The notes below the pieces were generated by a model. That model did no database searches, was not told where the DNA came from, and saw only the letters and a list, made by a program, of their open reading frames with translations. A stretch of 64,000 bases of DNA from Mariniblastus sp. (GTDB lineage Bacteria > Planctomycetota > Planctomycetia > Pirellulales > Pirellulaceae), in assembly GCA_028823415.1 (NCBI GenBank), contig JAPKBL010000012.1, positions 1-64,000 of the forward strand. Direction: 5' to 3'. The translations under genes were made by a program, and so were the position numbers. How positions within the stretch are numbered: the stretch's first letter is position 1; each line of letters begins with the position of its first letter. Shown piece after piece: positions 9,259 to 18,057 of this stretch.

Positions 9259-10305
9259 TCAAGCGGTTGGTTTGTTTTTGAATAGGTAGTGGGCGACATA
9301 CCATTCGTTTCCGTCATTGTATCCAAACAACTCGCTACAGGAGAGGTAAAACATTCGCCATCGATTAAACCAGTGGACTCCTTCTTTTTTTCCATAGGTT
9401 GTTTCGAGAATTGGCATGATTTGCTCACGATTCCTGATCATGTTGGTATGCCAGGCTTCGCATGTTTTTTGATAGTGCTTGCCGTTCCAGATCCACTTAT
9501 TCGCCAGTTCCAGATCTTCATCGTACCGAGTGAGGAGAGCCTCGCCAGGCATGATGCCGCCGGAAAAAAAATAGCGGCTCATCCAATCCGATTCGCCCTC
9601 ATTTTGAAATTTGTAGGTCAGCTCTCGGTGGCAGAAAATGTGAACGAATAATTTTCCTTCTGGTTTGAGCCAGTTCGAGATTCGATTCATTAACTTCCGA
9701 TGGTTTCGGACGTGTTCAAACATTTCAACGGAGACAATGCGATCGAATGATTGATCGGTCTCGAAATCGTTAATGTCACAAGTGACGACCTTCAAGTTGC
9801 GTTCGATTCCAAGATTCACGGCAGTGCGTTCGATGTGTTCTCGCTGTGAATTGGAATTTGAAACAACCGTGATCTTGGCATTGGGGTAGCGCTCCGCCAT
9901 CCAGAGCGAGAGAGAACCCCAGCCACAGCCGAGCTCCAAAATGTTCATGCCGTCTTCCAGTTCCGCCCGAGCGCAGGTTTCCTTTAGAGCTGCCTTCTCA
10001 GATTCCTCTAAGGTGTTGACTCCAGCGGGCCAGAAACAGCTGGAGTACTTGCGATGGGGGCCAAGTGTCAATCTGAATAAATCGGCTGGTACTTCGTAAT
10101 GTTGATCGTTGGCTAGTTCTGGTACCAATGCGATTGGACCTTGGTCGAACTCCTCAACCAGTGATTCAGTCTGGGATGCATTGGCCGAAGGCGATCCCGC
10201 ATCGGCTTGAGCTAATCGTTTTTTTAATAAACGGCGAATTCCGATTCTCAGCAAGCTGTCTGGAACGTAACCACGTTCGGTCCAGTCAATGAATTTATTA
10301 ATCAT
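9259..10305 (-). CDS. Cyclopropane-fatty-acyl-phospholipid synthase family methyltransferase
   Basis: A 348-aa SAM-dependent methyltransferase of the CFA/mycolic-acid cyclopropane synthase family. The SAM-binding motif is LELGCGWGSLSLWMAERYPNA, with VSVEMFEHVRNHRKL and FVHIFCHRELTYKF following, all typical. Family members add a methylene or methyl group to unsaturated acyl chains in membrane lipids. It is shorter than E. coli Cfa (382 aa) at the N-terminus, so I do not use the cfa symbol. The next gene upstream on the same strand encodes a DUF1295 membrane protein; these two families often co-occur, suggesting a joint lipid-modifying role. Confidence 0.87.
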   Translation of the reverse strand: MINKFIDWTERGYVPDSLLRIGIRRLLKKRLAQADAGSPSANASQTESLVEEFDQGPIALVPELANDQHYEVPADLFRLTLGPHRKYSSCFWPAGVNTLEESEKAALKETCARAELEDGMNILELGCGWGSLSLWMAERYPNAKITVVSNSNSQREHIERTAVNLGIERNLKVVTCDINDFETDQSFDRIVSVEMFEHVRNHRKLMNRISNWLKPEGKLFVHIFCHRELTYKFQNEGESDWMSRYFFSGGIMPGEALLTRYDEDLELANKWIWNGKHYQKTCEAWHTNMIRNREQIMPILETTYGKKEGVHWFNRWRMFYLSCSELFGYNDGNEWYVAHYLFKNKPTA

Positions 10306-10395
10306 GTCGTTTTCAATTTATTGATTTCGATTAAATGACTTTGGAAATTTGTCGTCCGAGGGAATGGGGGGTGGAGTTTCAGAAGTCAGGGGCGA

Positions 10396-11184
10396 TTATT
10401 TTGGAGAGGCGGTTTTGGGAAACCATGGGAAAAACGCATTGGTCGTTTGTTGGTAATGACGGTACTTATCCCCACGCGACTTAACGGCTTGAATCTCAGT
10501 CAGCGGAATCCCCGTGACTCGGTTAAGAAAAAACCACATGGCAACAGGGGCTAAAATCGTGAGCCAACCCAAGGGAGCGGTAATCGCCAGCATCACATAG
10601 GACCACCAGTGCAGCCACTCAAAAAAATAGTTGGGATGACGAGAGTACCGCCACATGCCAAGGTTGCATACTTCCCCCCGATTTTCGGGGCGGCTTCTGA
10701 ATTTTGCCAACTGTTGATCGGAAATAGCTTCTCCACCGATCGCGACGATCCAAATGAAAACCCCTATCCAATCTGGCCAAGCAAACGGCGTTACGTTGCC
10801 GCCTGACGCGAGTAATGGTAAGGCGAACAGAAAACAGCCCAAACCCTGCATTTGATAAAATCTCAGCATTCGGGCTTGGGCCTTTGCACCCCACTTCACT
10901 TTCAGCGCAACGTATCTTGCGTCTTCCTCATGTGAGCGCCAACGGAAGAAAAGGTAGTAACTCAAGCGAAGTGCCCAAAGGGAAATGAGCAGTCCGCCCA
11001 CCCATCGACGTGTTGGATCACCGGGGGTGTTTAAGCAAAAAACGACCGCAATCACCGCGACCGTGGCGCCCCAAAATACGTCGACGACACCTGAGTCATT
11101 AATCTTGTATTGAATGATCCAGTAAACAGTGAACAAGACGATGGGGATCGTCAGCCCGAGCAGTGATAGTTGAATTAGGGTCAA
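10396..11184 (-). CDS. DUF1295 / steroid 5-alpha-reductase-like membrane protein
   Basis: A 262-aa polytopic membrane protein with about seven hydrophobic segments. The C-terminal signature GMWRYSRHPNYFFEWLHWWSY is the DUF1295/isoprenylcysteine-methyltransferase-like motif, where Arg, His and Asn bind a nucleotide cofactor such as NADPH in related reductases. The N-terminal DSGVVDVFWG is also typical of DUF1295. The only upstream start in frame is TTG at 11184, so the start is uncertain. It lies 90 bp ahead of the CFA-like methyltransferase gene and is probably co-transcribed with it. A lipid or isoprenoid reductase is the likely activity, by inference. Confidence 0.83.
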   Translation of the reverse strand: MTLIQLSLLGLTIPIVLFTVYWIIQYKINDSGVVDVFWGATVAVIAVVFCLNTPGDPTRRWVGGLLISLWALRLSYYLFFRWRSHEEDARYVALKVKWGAKAQARMLRFYQMQGLGCFLFALPLLASGGNVTPFAWPDWIGVFIWIVAIGGEAISDQQLAKFRSRPENRGEVCNLGMWRYSRHPNYFFEWLHWWSYVMLAITAPLGWLTILAPVAMWFFLNRVTGIPLTEIQAVKSRGDKYRHYQQTTNAFFPWFPKTASPK

Positions 11185-11678
11185 AGCAAAATCTAGGTTA
11201 AAAGCACGATTCGTTGTAAATTCCCGAGATCCAAGGCATAGAATCTATGATTCCCATCGGTTCGCTCGGTTATCCCGCAGGATCTGGTGGAACGCAACGG
11301 GTAAAACGTTCACTGAGTTATATTTTATGAACCAAAAGGTGGGTACCCGCTGGAGCCTCACGGTTTTCGATTGACAGAGTTCTCCGAAATTGCCGCAACT
11401 TCTGATTGAACCGGAAAACGCGGTGCCGATGTTCGCCCCCTCGGTTTTATCCCGGTTTGAAGTGAGTCATGATCCTGAGCAGATTGCGCGTCGATCAGAA
11501 TTGACGGTGGAATCGTGTTTTTGGGGTATGCAGCAATAGATCAAATCTAATTCGGAAATGAGAGTCTATTGTGCCAGCGATTAGTTTTTGTAGGCTGGTG
11601 AATTGATCAATCAAAACGAATGCTGGTTTTTTGGTTGCTGTTTGTTATTTCGCAAATCCTTCATTAAGTACCTCGTCT
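11185..11678. other. 494-bp divergent intergenic region
   Basis: The spacer between the divergent DUF1295 and M32 carboxypeptidase genes should hold both promoters, but I see no convincing -35/-10 pair. It contains one short protein-like open frame (11390-11539, described in the findings) and no repeat or RNA gene that I can recognise. Confidence 0.5.
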
Positions 11679-13202
11679 ATGTCTGACCTCGAATTAAACG
11701 ATCCCAACTACAGTGCGCTTTGCGAGCACGTTCGAGAAACTGGTTATTTGGAATCGACTGCTGCTCTTTTAGAATGGGATCAACAGACCAAAATGCCGGC
11801 GTTGGCCAGTGACTATCGTTCCGAACAAATCACGCATGTTGCGGGTCTGATTCACCAACGAAAAATAGATCCACGAGTTGGCGAGTGGCTTGAGCACCTT
11901 ACAGATTCGCCGCTTGCGGCAGACCCCACGAGCGACTCAGGGGCGACGATTCGTATTTTAAAAAGAGAATATGAAAAACGAATTAAACTCCCCGCAACTT
12001 TGGTGATGGAGTTAGCGAGGGCTGCGTCGGTCGGTCAGACGCAGTGGGTGGAGGCCCGTAGGGAAAATGATTTCAAGGGTTTGGCTCCCCAGTTAAAGAA
12101 GATCTTTGAATTGAAAAAATCTGAAGCAGAAGCGATTGGCTATGCTGAGGTACCTTACGATGCCCTCTTGGATGAGTACGAACCAGGTGCAAGAACGTCA
12201 GAGGTGGCGGGGATTCTCGAAGCCTTGCGACAGGAGTTAGTTCCGCTGGTGGCTCAAATCAAAGGGTCTAGCTATCGAGCACCGGTCGATATTCTAAACC
12301 GAAATTTCCCCATTGATCAGCAGCGCCTTTTGGGTCGAACGGCATCAGAGGCGATCGGGTTTGATTATCGAAAAGGTCGATTGGACGTAACGCATCATCC
12401 GTTTTGTACTGAAATGGGGCCGAAAGATTGTCGAATTACTACGCGATACGACGAGACATTTTTTAGTGGTTCCCTCTTCGGAACATTACACGAAGCCGGG
12501 CATGGGATATATGAGCAAGGCTTGAGGTCGGAGTATTACAGTTTACCACCCGGGAAATATTGCAGCCTTGGCATCCATGAATCTCAATCTCGATTATGGG
12601 AAAATTTAGTGGGAAGACGGTTGAGTTTCTGGCAATACTTTTATCCACAAGCCCAAGGTCTATTTCAGGAGGCGTTGGGAGATGTGTCACTTGGAGAGTT
12701 CTATCGGGCGATCAATCACGTCGAGCCATCGCTGATTCGAGTCGAAGCAGATGAGGCGACGTATAACCTTCATATCATCATTCGATTTGAATTAGAGCAG
12801 GCGATTATTAATGGTGAGCTTGACACCGACGATCTCCCTGACGCCTGGAATGAAAAATATATGCGTTACCTCGGAATTCAGGCTCCCGATGATGCCAACG
12901 GTGTTCTTCAGGATGTACATTGGAGCGCCGGTTTAGTCGGTTACTTCCCCACCTACTCGCTTGGGAATTTGTATGCGAGTCAGATTTTTGACGCAGCAAA
13001 TGCCCAATTGGGCGACTTGGACACAATGTTTCAAGCGGGCGATTTTGTTCCGCTGAAAAACTGGTTGAATGAGAAGGTTCACCATGTCGGCCAGTGTTTG
13101 TCTGGCCCACAATTGGGAGTGCAGGTAACGGGGATAGAACTTTCGCACGAGGCATTAATGTGCCATCTAAGAGAGAAACTCATCCCCATCTACGGTTTGT
13201 AA
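11679..13202 (+). CDS. M32 family carboxypeptidase (carboxypeptidase Taq type)
   Basis: A 507-aa zinc carboxypeptidase of family M32. The zinc motif HEAGH is at residues 271-275 within GTLHEAGHGIYEQGL, followed by GIHESQSRLWEN (third ligand region) and the family-specific NLHIIIRFELEQAIINGEL. These cytoplasmic enzymes remove C-terminal residues from peptides. The start at ATG 11679 is preferred because the 16 upstream codons (from TTG 11631) are outside the conserved protein. Near the N-terminus, LEWDQQTKMPA matches the family. It is a single gene, with a 173-bp gap to the next. Confidence 0.94.
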   Translation: MSDLELNDPNYSALCEHVRETGYLESTAALLEWDQQTKMPALASDYRSEQITHVAGLIHQRKIDPRVGEWLEHLTDSPLAADPTSDSGATIRILKREYEKRIKLPATLVMELARAASVGQTQWVEARRENDFKGLAPQLKKIFELKKSEAEAIGYAEVPYDALLDEYEPGARTSEVAGILEALRQELVPLVAQIKGSSYRAPVDILNRNFPIDQQRLLGRTASEAIGFDYRKGRLDVTHHPFCTEMGPKDCRITTRYDETFFSGSLFGTLHEAGHGIYEQGLRSEYYSLPPGKYCSLGIHESQSRLWENLVGRRLSFWQYFYPQAQGLFQEALGDVSLGEFYRAINHVEPSLIRVEADEATYNLHIIIRFELEQAIINGELDTDDLPDAWNEKYMRYLGIQAPDDANGVLQDVHWSAGLVGYFPTYSLGNLYASQIFDAANAQLGDLDTMFQAGDFVPLKNWLNEKVHHVGQCLSGPQLGVQVTGIELSHEALMCHLREKLIPIYGL

Positions 13203-13375
13203 CGATTAGTCCGAACGATATCGAAAACGCGGCGGTTCTATTTGGGTTCGGCGTAAATTATAATAGAGGAGATATCGGAAGCGCGTTTTACGAACGTTGG
13301 GGCAATATTTGTTTGTCGTCGATTTTTCGAAACGAAATTGCTTAGCACAACCGTTTGTTATTTTGTGAATTGAAA

Positions 13376-14026
13376 ATGGATAATCTCAATCAAGCATCTC
13401 CAGATTCTTCGATCCTCGGCAACTGTTTGAGTTGTCAGGGGCTTGTACGGGTGCCCGTAAAGTCATCTGCCGATTCTAAAGTTCGGTGTCCACATTGCAG
13501 TAATGAGTATCGGCTTAGTGAAATTCTAGATGAATCAGTCCCAGCGCTAGAGATTATCGATGATGCGCAACAGCCAGTCGCGATTGCGCCCGTTATCAAA
13601 GAACCGGAGCCCTTTCTAAAAGAGGTTTTTGTCGTGCCTCCGCAACTGAGCGATGGTGCTAAGCGGAAGCGACGCAAGAGAAAAGATCAATCGGAGGGAG
13701 GTTCCGATTCGAGACGTGCAGCAGCGGGTCGGCCGTCTTCGCGCGAGGAGAGGCGTTCTCGGAAAAGATCTCGGTCTGATAGCAAGCCCGAGTCTAGATC
13801 ACGAGGGCAAAAGAGAACATCGAAATCGCCCAGAAACCCTGCCATTGAGTTTATCAAGGTGGTTGTCGGTGGATTGATGGCGATCCCGATTGCCTACGCA
13901 ATTGTATTATGGGCTTTCAATAAAGACCCATTAAATGTCGGGCCTCAAATCAGTGAATATGTTCCCATTGTCATCCCAGCCGATTTCCAGGTTGATCCTA
14001 AAAGTGACCTGAATTCTGAAAAGTGA
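13376..14026 (+). CDS. Zinc-ribbon, basic-linker, single-TM hypothetical protein
   Basis: A 216-aa protein not matched to a named family. It has three parts: a CxxC...CxxC zinc-ribbon-like module near the N-terminus (GNCLSCQG and VRCPHCSNEY), a very basic Arg/Ser/Lys linker at about residues 95-150, and one membrane segment at about 160-180 (VVVGGLMAIPIAYAIVLWAF), followed by a short tail. This layout resembles planctomycete membrane proteins with an MJ0042-type zinc finger that stays in the cytoplasm. The basic linker could contact nucleic acid or membrane phosphate. ATG 13376 is chosen over an earlier frame opening at 13355. Function unknown. Confidence 0.75.
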   Translation: MDNLNQASPDSSILGNCLSCQGLVRVPVKSSADSKVRCPHCSNEYRLSEILDESVPALEIIDDAQQPVAIAPVIKEPEPFLKEVFVVPPQLSDGAKRKRRKRKDQSEGGSDSRRAAAGRPSSREERRSRKRSRSDSKPESRSRGQKRTSKSPRNPAIEFIKVVVGGLMAIPIAYAIVLWAFNKDPLNVGPQISEYVPIVIPADFQVDPKSDLNSEK

Positions 14027-14487
14027 CGCCAATTGAGAGATGGGTGTGATTGCGTTGCCGCGCGAAAGCGTGCGGGTCGAGCTTCACGCTCAGTATGGGC
14101 TAATTTTGTTATGACCGTGTCTCAACAGGTTAGAGATTTTAGAAATCAAGAATCCAATCGCACCCAACGTCAAAGCGGTTTCCGTGGCGATTTTCCTTGG
14201 GTTGCCTAGTGGTTCACCGAAGTCGTTTGAGCTGCGATGTCTCAATCAATCGAATCGCCACTCGGTTTTTTTTCTCCAGTCGGCAATGGCGCCTTCGTTC
14301 GCCCCATTGCCGCTAGGACCCTTCTACGCGTTGTAACCGGCATGGAGTTGATGCCTTTTGTCATCATTTCATGTTGAAAAAACGCATCATATTACCAATC
14401 AGTGTGGTACGTTTTGCCAGCTTGTGTCAGCGGGGAACCCGTGCGTTCCTAATCGCTGCGCTCAAACCAATGACGGATCGGTTAGTC
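14027..14487. other. 461-bp intergenic region with hairpin-forming leader
   Basis: No gene seen. Two inverted repeats stand out: a 9-bp arm pair 14184-14192/14253-14261, with eight T at 14266-14273 shortly after, and a 9-bp perfect arm pair 14281-14289/14304-14312. They could end the preceding transcript or structure the leader of the next gene. An in-frame ATG at 14371 would extend the next protein upstream. Confidence 0.45.
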
Positions 14488-16770
14488 ATGAGATTACAAT
14501 CGAAAACATCTTACCTTCGTCTAAGACTCACAATCACGGTCTTTGGGATTCTCTTGTTATTGGTGATTTTTCAAATTGGCTGTTCCTCGGCTCGTGTGCC
14601 GGCAATTGATCCATCAGGCGCTCGGATCTTTAAACGGGGTGGGAGCCCATTGTTAACGCCCCGCTCTGCTGAGAACAATCCTGGTAATTTTGATCAACTA
14701 GGTCAGCCGATAGCGATTGCTCCCGCTTACCAACCGCAGGCCTTTACCGCTCCGCCGGTTAGCCAACCCCAGATGGGGTTAAACCAACCAAATGCCGGCC
14801 CCGCGTTTCGTCAACCAGCAACCCCCCCTCCCTGTGATGGGCCTGTTCAAGTGAAAGCGAAAAAGCAGCGATACGTGCCGGATTTAAAAGGTTGGAAATC
14901 TCCTGGGCAGTCCGGGAAAATTGTGATTACGCCGTCTCGGATCGTCGCACCGGTCGGCAGTGAAGTTGTCGTCCTTGCGGGTTTGTGTGGAGACGATGGG
15001 TACTTCGTAAAAAATCAACCTCTCGAATGGATGTTGTCTAACAATAGTGTTGGTGAATTGATCGAAATTGGTGGAAATCATCATTCAACATTTAACAAAT
15101 TGATTCCCCCAACGTCTAAAAAACTAAGCGGCCAGTATGCGAAGGGACGTACAAGTTTGAAGCGAATTGTCCTGACACGTGGTACCCCAACTCCCGCCGA
15201 CGATATCGATTTAGCGAAGGGGCAGACTTTTGTGAGTGTTTCGTCTTCATCACCGGGGACGAGTTATGTTACGGCAGTTGCGCCGAAATCGGAGGGGTGG
15301 GATAAGCGACGGGCTTCCACTGTTATTCATTGGGTTGACGGTCAATGGTCGGTGCCTGCACCTGTTCGGGCAACTGCAGGAACCGTCCAGTCGCTCGCGA
15401 CGATGGTAAGTAGCGCCGATGGAGGAGGTGTCAAAGGTTGGGAGGCACGTTATGCGATTGTCGGTGGAGCACCTGCTGAATTTGCCCCGACAGGTTCCCA
15501 AACCGCCACGGCGACAACCGACGCCAATGGAAAAGCAATCGCCCAAATACGTCAGCCCTCAGGGCAATTTGAACCGGGGACTACGCAAGTGCGAGTGGAC
15601 ATCGTTCGACCGCCAATTTTCGGCGAGCCTGAACTCGTGGTTGAAAGCGGGGTCACGACGGTGATTTGGAGAGCGCCGGCACTCACGATTCGCGCGTTTG
15701 GGCCTGAAAAAGCCGAGAGAGATTTGCCATTTGAGTACACCGTGGAAATTTCGAACCCGGGAGATCTCGTGGCTCGTGAAGTCGTTCTTAAAATGAAGAA
15801 TCTGGATTCTGGTGTAAACTATATTTCAAGCTCACCAAGTCCTCAGCAATTTGCGAAGATTTATCAATGGGATTTGGGTGACGTCGCCCCCGGCGGAACG
15901 CCCAAACAGATTAAGATTCAGCTGAAATCAAACAAGCTAGGAAGTGTAGGGGCATTTTTCGAGGTGGCCAGTGCGATCGATCGGTTGAAAACTGAGGCGC
16001 CGGTTCAGACAGAAATTATCCAGCCATGCCTTGATTTAAGTATGAATGGTCCGACAACGTCGGCCGTCGGTGAGAGCATCTCAGTTAATTTGGGCGTCGC
16101 AAATCGATGTGGTGAGGGTTTGTCAAATGTGAAAATTGCCATCAGTTGGCCGCCCGCGTTTGTACGGTTAAACAGTAATGTTCCTGCGGGATCAGCGAGT
16201 TTTGAGAATCCGTTTATGCCGGCTGCCCAAACTGATAAAATTCCGGTACTTACCTTTCAGACGAGAGACGCCGGCCAGCATTGTTTCGAAGTAGAAATTA
16301 GTGCGGACGGAGTACAGACGTTAAAGAAAAGCTACTGCGTTACCGTTGGTCCGCAGAAGGTTGGCGCGCAGAACGGGTTTAATCAACCACCGGCCAACGC
16401 CAATTCTCCCCTTCAGCTAAGACTTGAACTGGGGCCCAAGATTCGGCCTAACCAGTGCAGTGTTATCGCCACGATCATAAATCAAGGGGATGCCGATGCC
16501 AGCGACGTCAAACTATTCAGTCGATTCCCTGGACAGTTGAATGGCCAGATCAAGTCTCCATTTAGCAACGTTGAAGCGGGACCGATCGGAAGTGAGAAGG
16601 AATTGATCCTTCCAATCGGATCAATCCCAGCGGGAGCACAACGCACGGTTGAGATTGAATACACGTCCCCGAATCTTCAGCCAGAATTACAAGCCTTAAA
16701 AAGTCTGATAACAATTACTTCGCTTGAGCGCGGTGCTGACAAGCAGGATATAGAGCTTGATTTCAAGTAA
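14488..16770 (+). CDS. Large secreted DUF11-type repeat protein
   Basis: A roughly 760-aa envelope protein. From ATG 14488 it begins with a basic n-region, a hydrophobic core (about residues 12-28) and a Cys in FQIGCSS, which looks like an imperfect lipobox. A Pro/Gln-rich linker follows, then beta-rich Ig-like domains. Two of these resemble DUF11 (conserved around FEYTVEISNPGDLVAREV near the middle and again near CSVIATIINQGDADASDV). A pattern ANGKAIAQIRQPSG recalls bacterial Ig-like domains. Such proteins are structural or adhesive surface components in planctomycetes. An upstream ATG at 14371 would add 39 residues without a better signal. Function unproven. Confidence 0.78.
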   Translation: MRLQSKTSYLRLRLTITVFGILLLLVIFQIGCSSARVPAIDPSGARIFKRGGSPLLTPRSAENNPGNFDQLGQPIAIAPAYQPQAFTAPPVSQPQMGLNQPNAGPAFRQPATPPPCDGPVQVKAKKQRYVPDLKGWKSPGQSGKIVITPSRIVAPVGSEVVVLAGLCGDDGYFVKNQPLEWMLSNNSVGELIEIGGNHHSTFNKLIPPTSKKLSGQYAKGRTSLKRIVLTRGTPTPADDIDLAKGQTFVSVSSSSPGTSYVTAVAPKSEGWDKRRASTVIHWVDGQWSVPAPVRATAGTVQSLATMVSSADGGGVKGWEARYAIVGGAPAEFAPTGSQTATATTDANGKAIAQIRQPSGQFEPGTTQVRVDIVRPPIFGEPELVVESGVTTVIWRAPALTIRAFGPEKAERDLPFEYTVEISNPGDLVAREVVLKMKNLDSGVNYISSSPSPQQFAKIYQWDLGDVAPGGTPKQIKIQLKSNKLGSVGAFFEVASAIDRLKTEAPVQTEIIQPCLDLSMNGPTTSAVGESISVNLGVANRCGEGLSNVKIAISWPPAFVRLNSNVPAGSASFENPFMPAAQTDKIPVLTFQTRDAGQHCFEVEISADGVQTLKKSYCVTVGPQKVGAQNGFNQPPANANSPLQLRLELGPKIRPNQCSVIATIINQGDADASDVKLFSRFPGQLNGQIKSPFSNVEAGPIGSEKELILPIGSIPAGAQRTVEIEYTSPNLQPELQALKSLITITSLERGADKQDIELDFK

Positions 16771-16815
16771 CGAATCGGCTCGTCGACGCTCACAAACCTT
16801 GGGTTTGCCAAATCT

Positions 16816-18030
16816 TTAGGAGAATAGGTCAAGTGATTCAAATTGACCGTCGAGGATCTCGCCAGGGGCAACGCCAAGCCAGTTTTTCAATAGATCCGAA
16901 TAGACGCGTCGGTAGTCGATTTGGTATTTGAGGTCGCCTTGATCGAGGTCAACAAGATTTGGTGGTGTGCCGATCACGCCCCCGTTGACTTTTTGACCGC
17001 AAACGAAAACAGGTGCTGCTGTTCCGTGGTCGGTACCTCGACTTGCATTTTCCCTTACTCGTCTTCCGAATTCTGAAAATGAAAAAATAGCTACCCGATC
17101 TGCGTTCTTACCTAATTCGAGTTGCTTCATGAAGGCAGAAATCGAATTGCCGAGATCGTTTAGCAAGTTCTGGTGGGTCGCGGCTTGATTGGAATGGGTG
17201 TCAAATCCATTTAACGTGACGTAATAAATCCGCGTAGGTAAATCACTCTCGATCAAATCGGCTATCACGCGAAGGTTGGTGCCTAAGTCGGTCGCTGGAT
17301 AGCCAGTTGGGTTGGAGGGACGTGTCTTAAGCCCCTCAATTCGCTGACTGGTGCTCAAAGCAATTTGGGCAGAATTCTGAATGTAATCGAGCAAATGATT
17401 ATTCGAAGGGCGATGGGTTTCCACCGCTTTGGTCAGTGCCTCGATATTGCGGTCCCCCTTCATCGATCGCAGTTTGAAATTGTCAATTGATCGAATGGAC
17501 GGAACCGGGCGGGTTACCGTTTTTAATGCGAGCGGTTGTAGCCCTTTTCCAAGATGAATGGCTGCCAGATCTTCCTTGAGAAAATGGTTTTCTACCGTAC
17601 GGCCTAGCCAACCATAATTCGATTTCTGGTCAGTTCGATGAGCGGTATTCCACAGGTCCATTGACTCAAAGTGCGAACGATTAGGGTGCTCGTAGCCAAC
17701 TCCCTGAATGATCGCAATTTGATTCGCTTGAAGGAGTTGATCAAATCCGCTAAGTGCCGGGTGAAGCCCGACGTGATCATCGATTTTTAAGACTTGATTC
17801 TTATTAAACGAAAGCGTGAACCGATTCTTATAATATTCATCATCACCATACGGAATCACGGTATTCAATCCGTCATTGCCGCCACTCATTTGAATGACGA
17901 CCAGGATGTTTTCTGAGCCGCAAGACGCTAATTTTGATGCCCCGCTGAGAAACTTCGGCATCCTGCCAGAAAGGCTAATTGCCGTGGTGCCGGCAAGTGC
18001 TGATTTTAGAAATTGGCGTCGATGTGTCAT
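16816..18030 (-). CDS. DUF1501 domain-containing Tat-exported protein
   Basis: A 404-aa DUF1501 protein, related to the sulfatase/alkaline-phosphatase fold. It begins with a Tat-type signal HRRQFLKSALAGTTAISLSG. Further markers are VVIQMSGGNDGLNTVIPYGDD, FESMDLWNTAHR and FSEFGRRVRENASRGTDHG, all characteristic of DUF1501. The substrate is unknown; the family is heavily expanded in planctomycetes and almost always sits next to a DUF1800 or Planctomycete cytochrome gene, as here (27 bp from the DUF1800 stop). The pair is probably one operon and one functional unit outside the cytoplasmic membrane. Confidence 0.93.
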   Translation of the reverse strand: MTHRRQFLKSALAGTTAISLSGRMPKFLSGASKLASCGSENILVVIQMSGGNDGLNTVIPYGDDEYYKNRFTLSFNKNQVLKIDDHVGLHPALSGFDQLLQANQIAIIQGVGYEHPNRSHFESMDLWNTAHRTDQKSNYGWLGRTVENHFLKEDLAAIHLGKGLQPLALKTVTRPVPSIRSIDNFKLRSMKGDRNIEALTKAVETHRPSNNHLLDYIQNSAQIALSTSQRIEGLKTRPSNPTGYPATDLGTNLRVIADLIESDLPTRIYYVTLNGFDTHSNQAATHQNLLNDLGNSISAFMKQLELGKNADRVAIFSFSEFGRRVRENASRGTDHGTAAPVFVCGQKVNGGVIGTPPNLVDLDQGDLKYQIDYRRVYSDLLKNWLGVAPGEILDGQFESLDLFS

Positions 18031-18057
18031 TTCGTTGCTCGTGGGGACATGGTTGAT

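Noticed and set aside
11371-11400. A TTGACA box as a possible promoter for the M32 carboxypeptidase gene.
   Set aside because: No acceptable -10 box lies at 15-19 bases downstream, and it is about 300 bp from the start codon.
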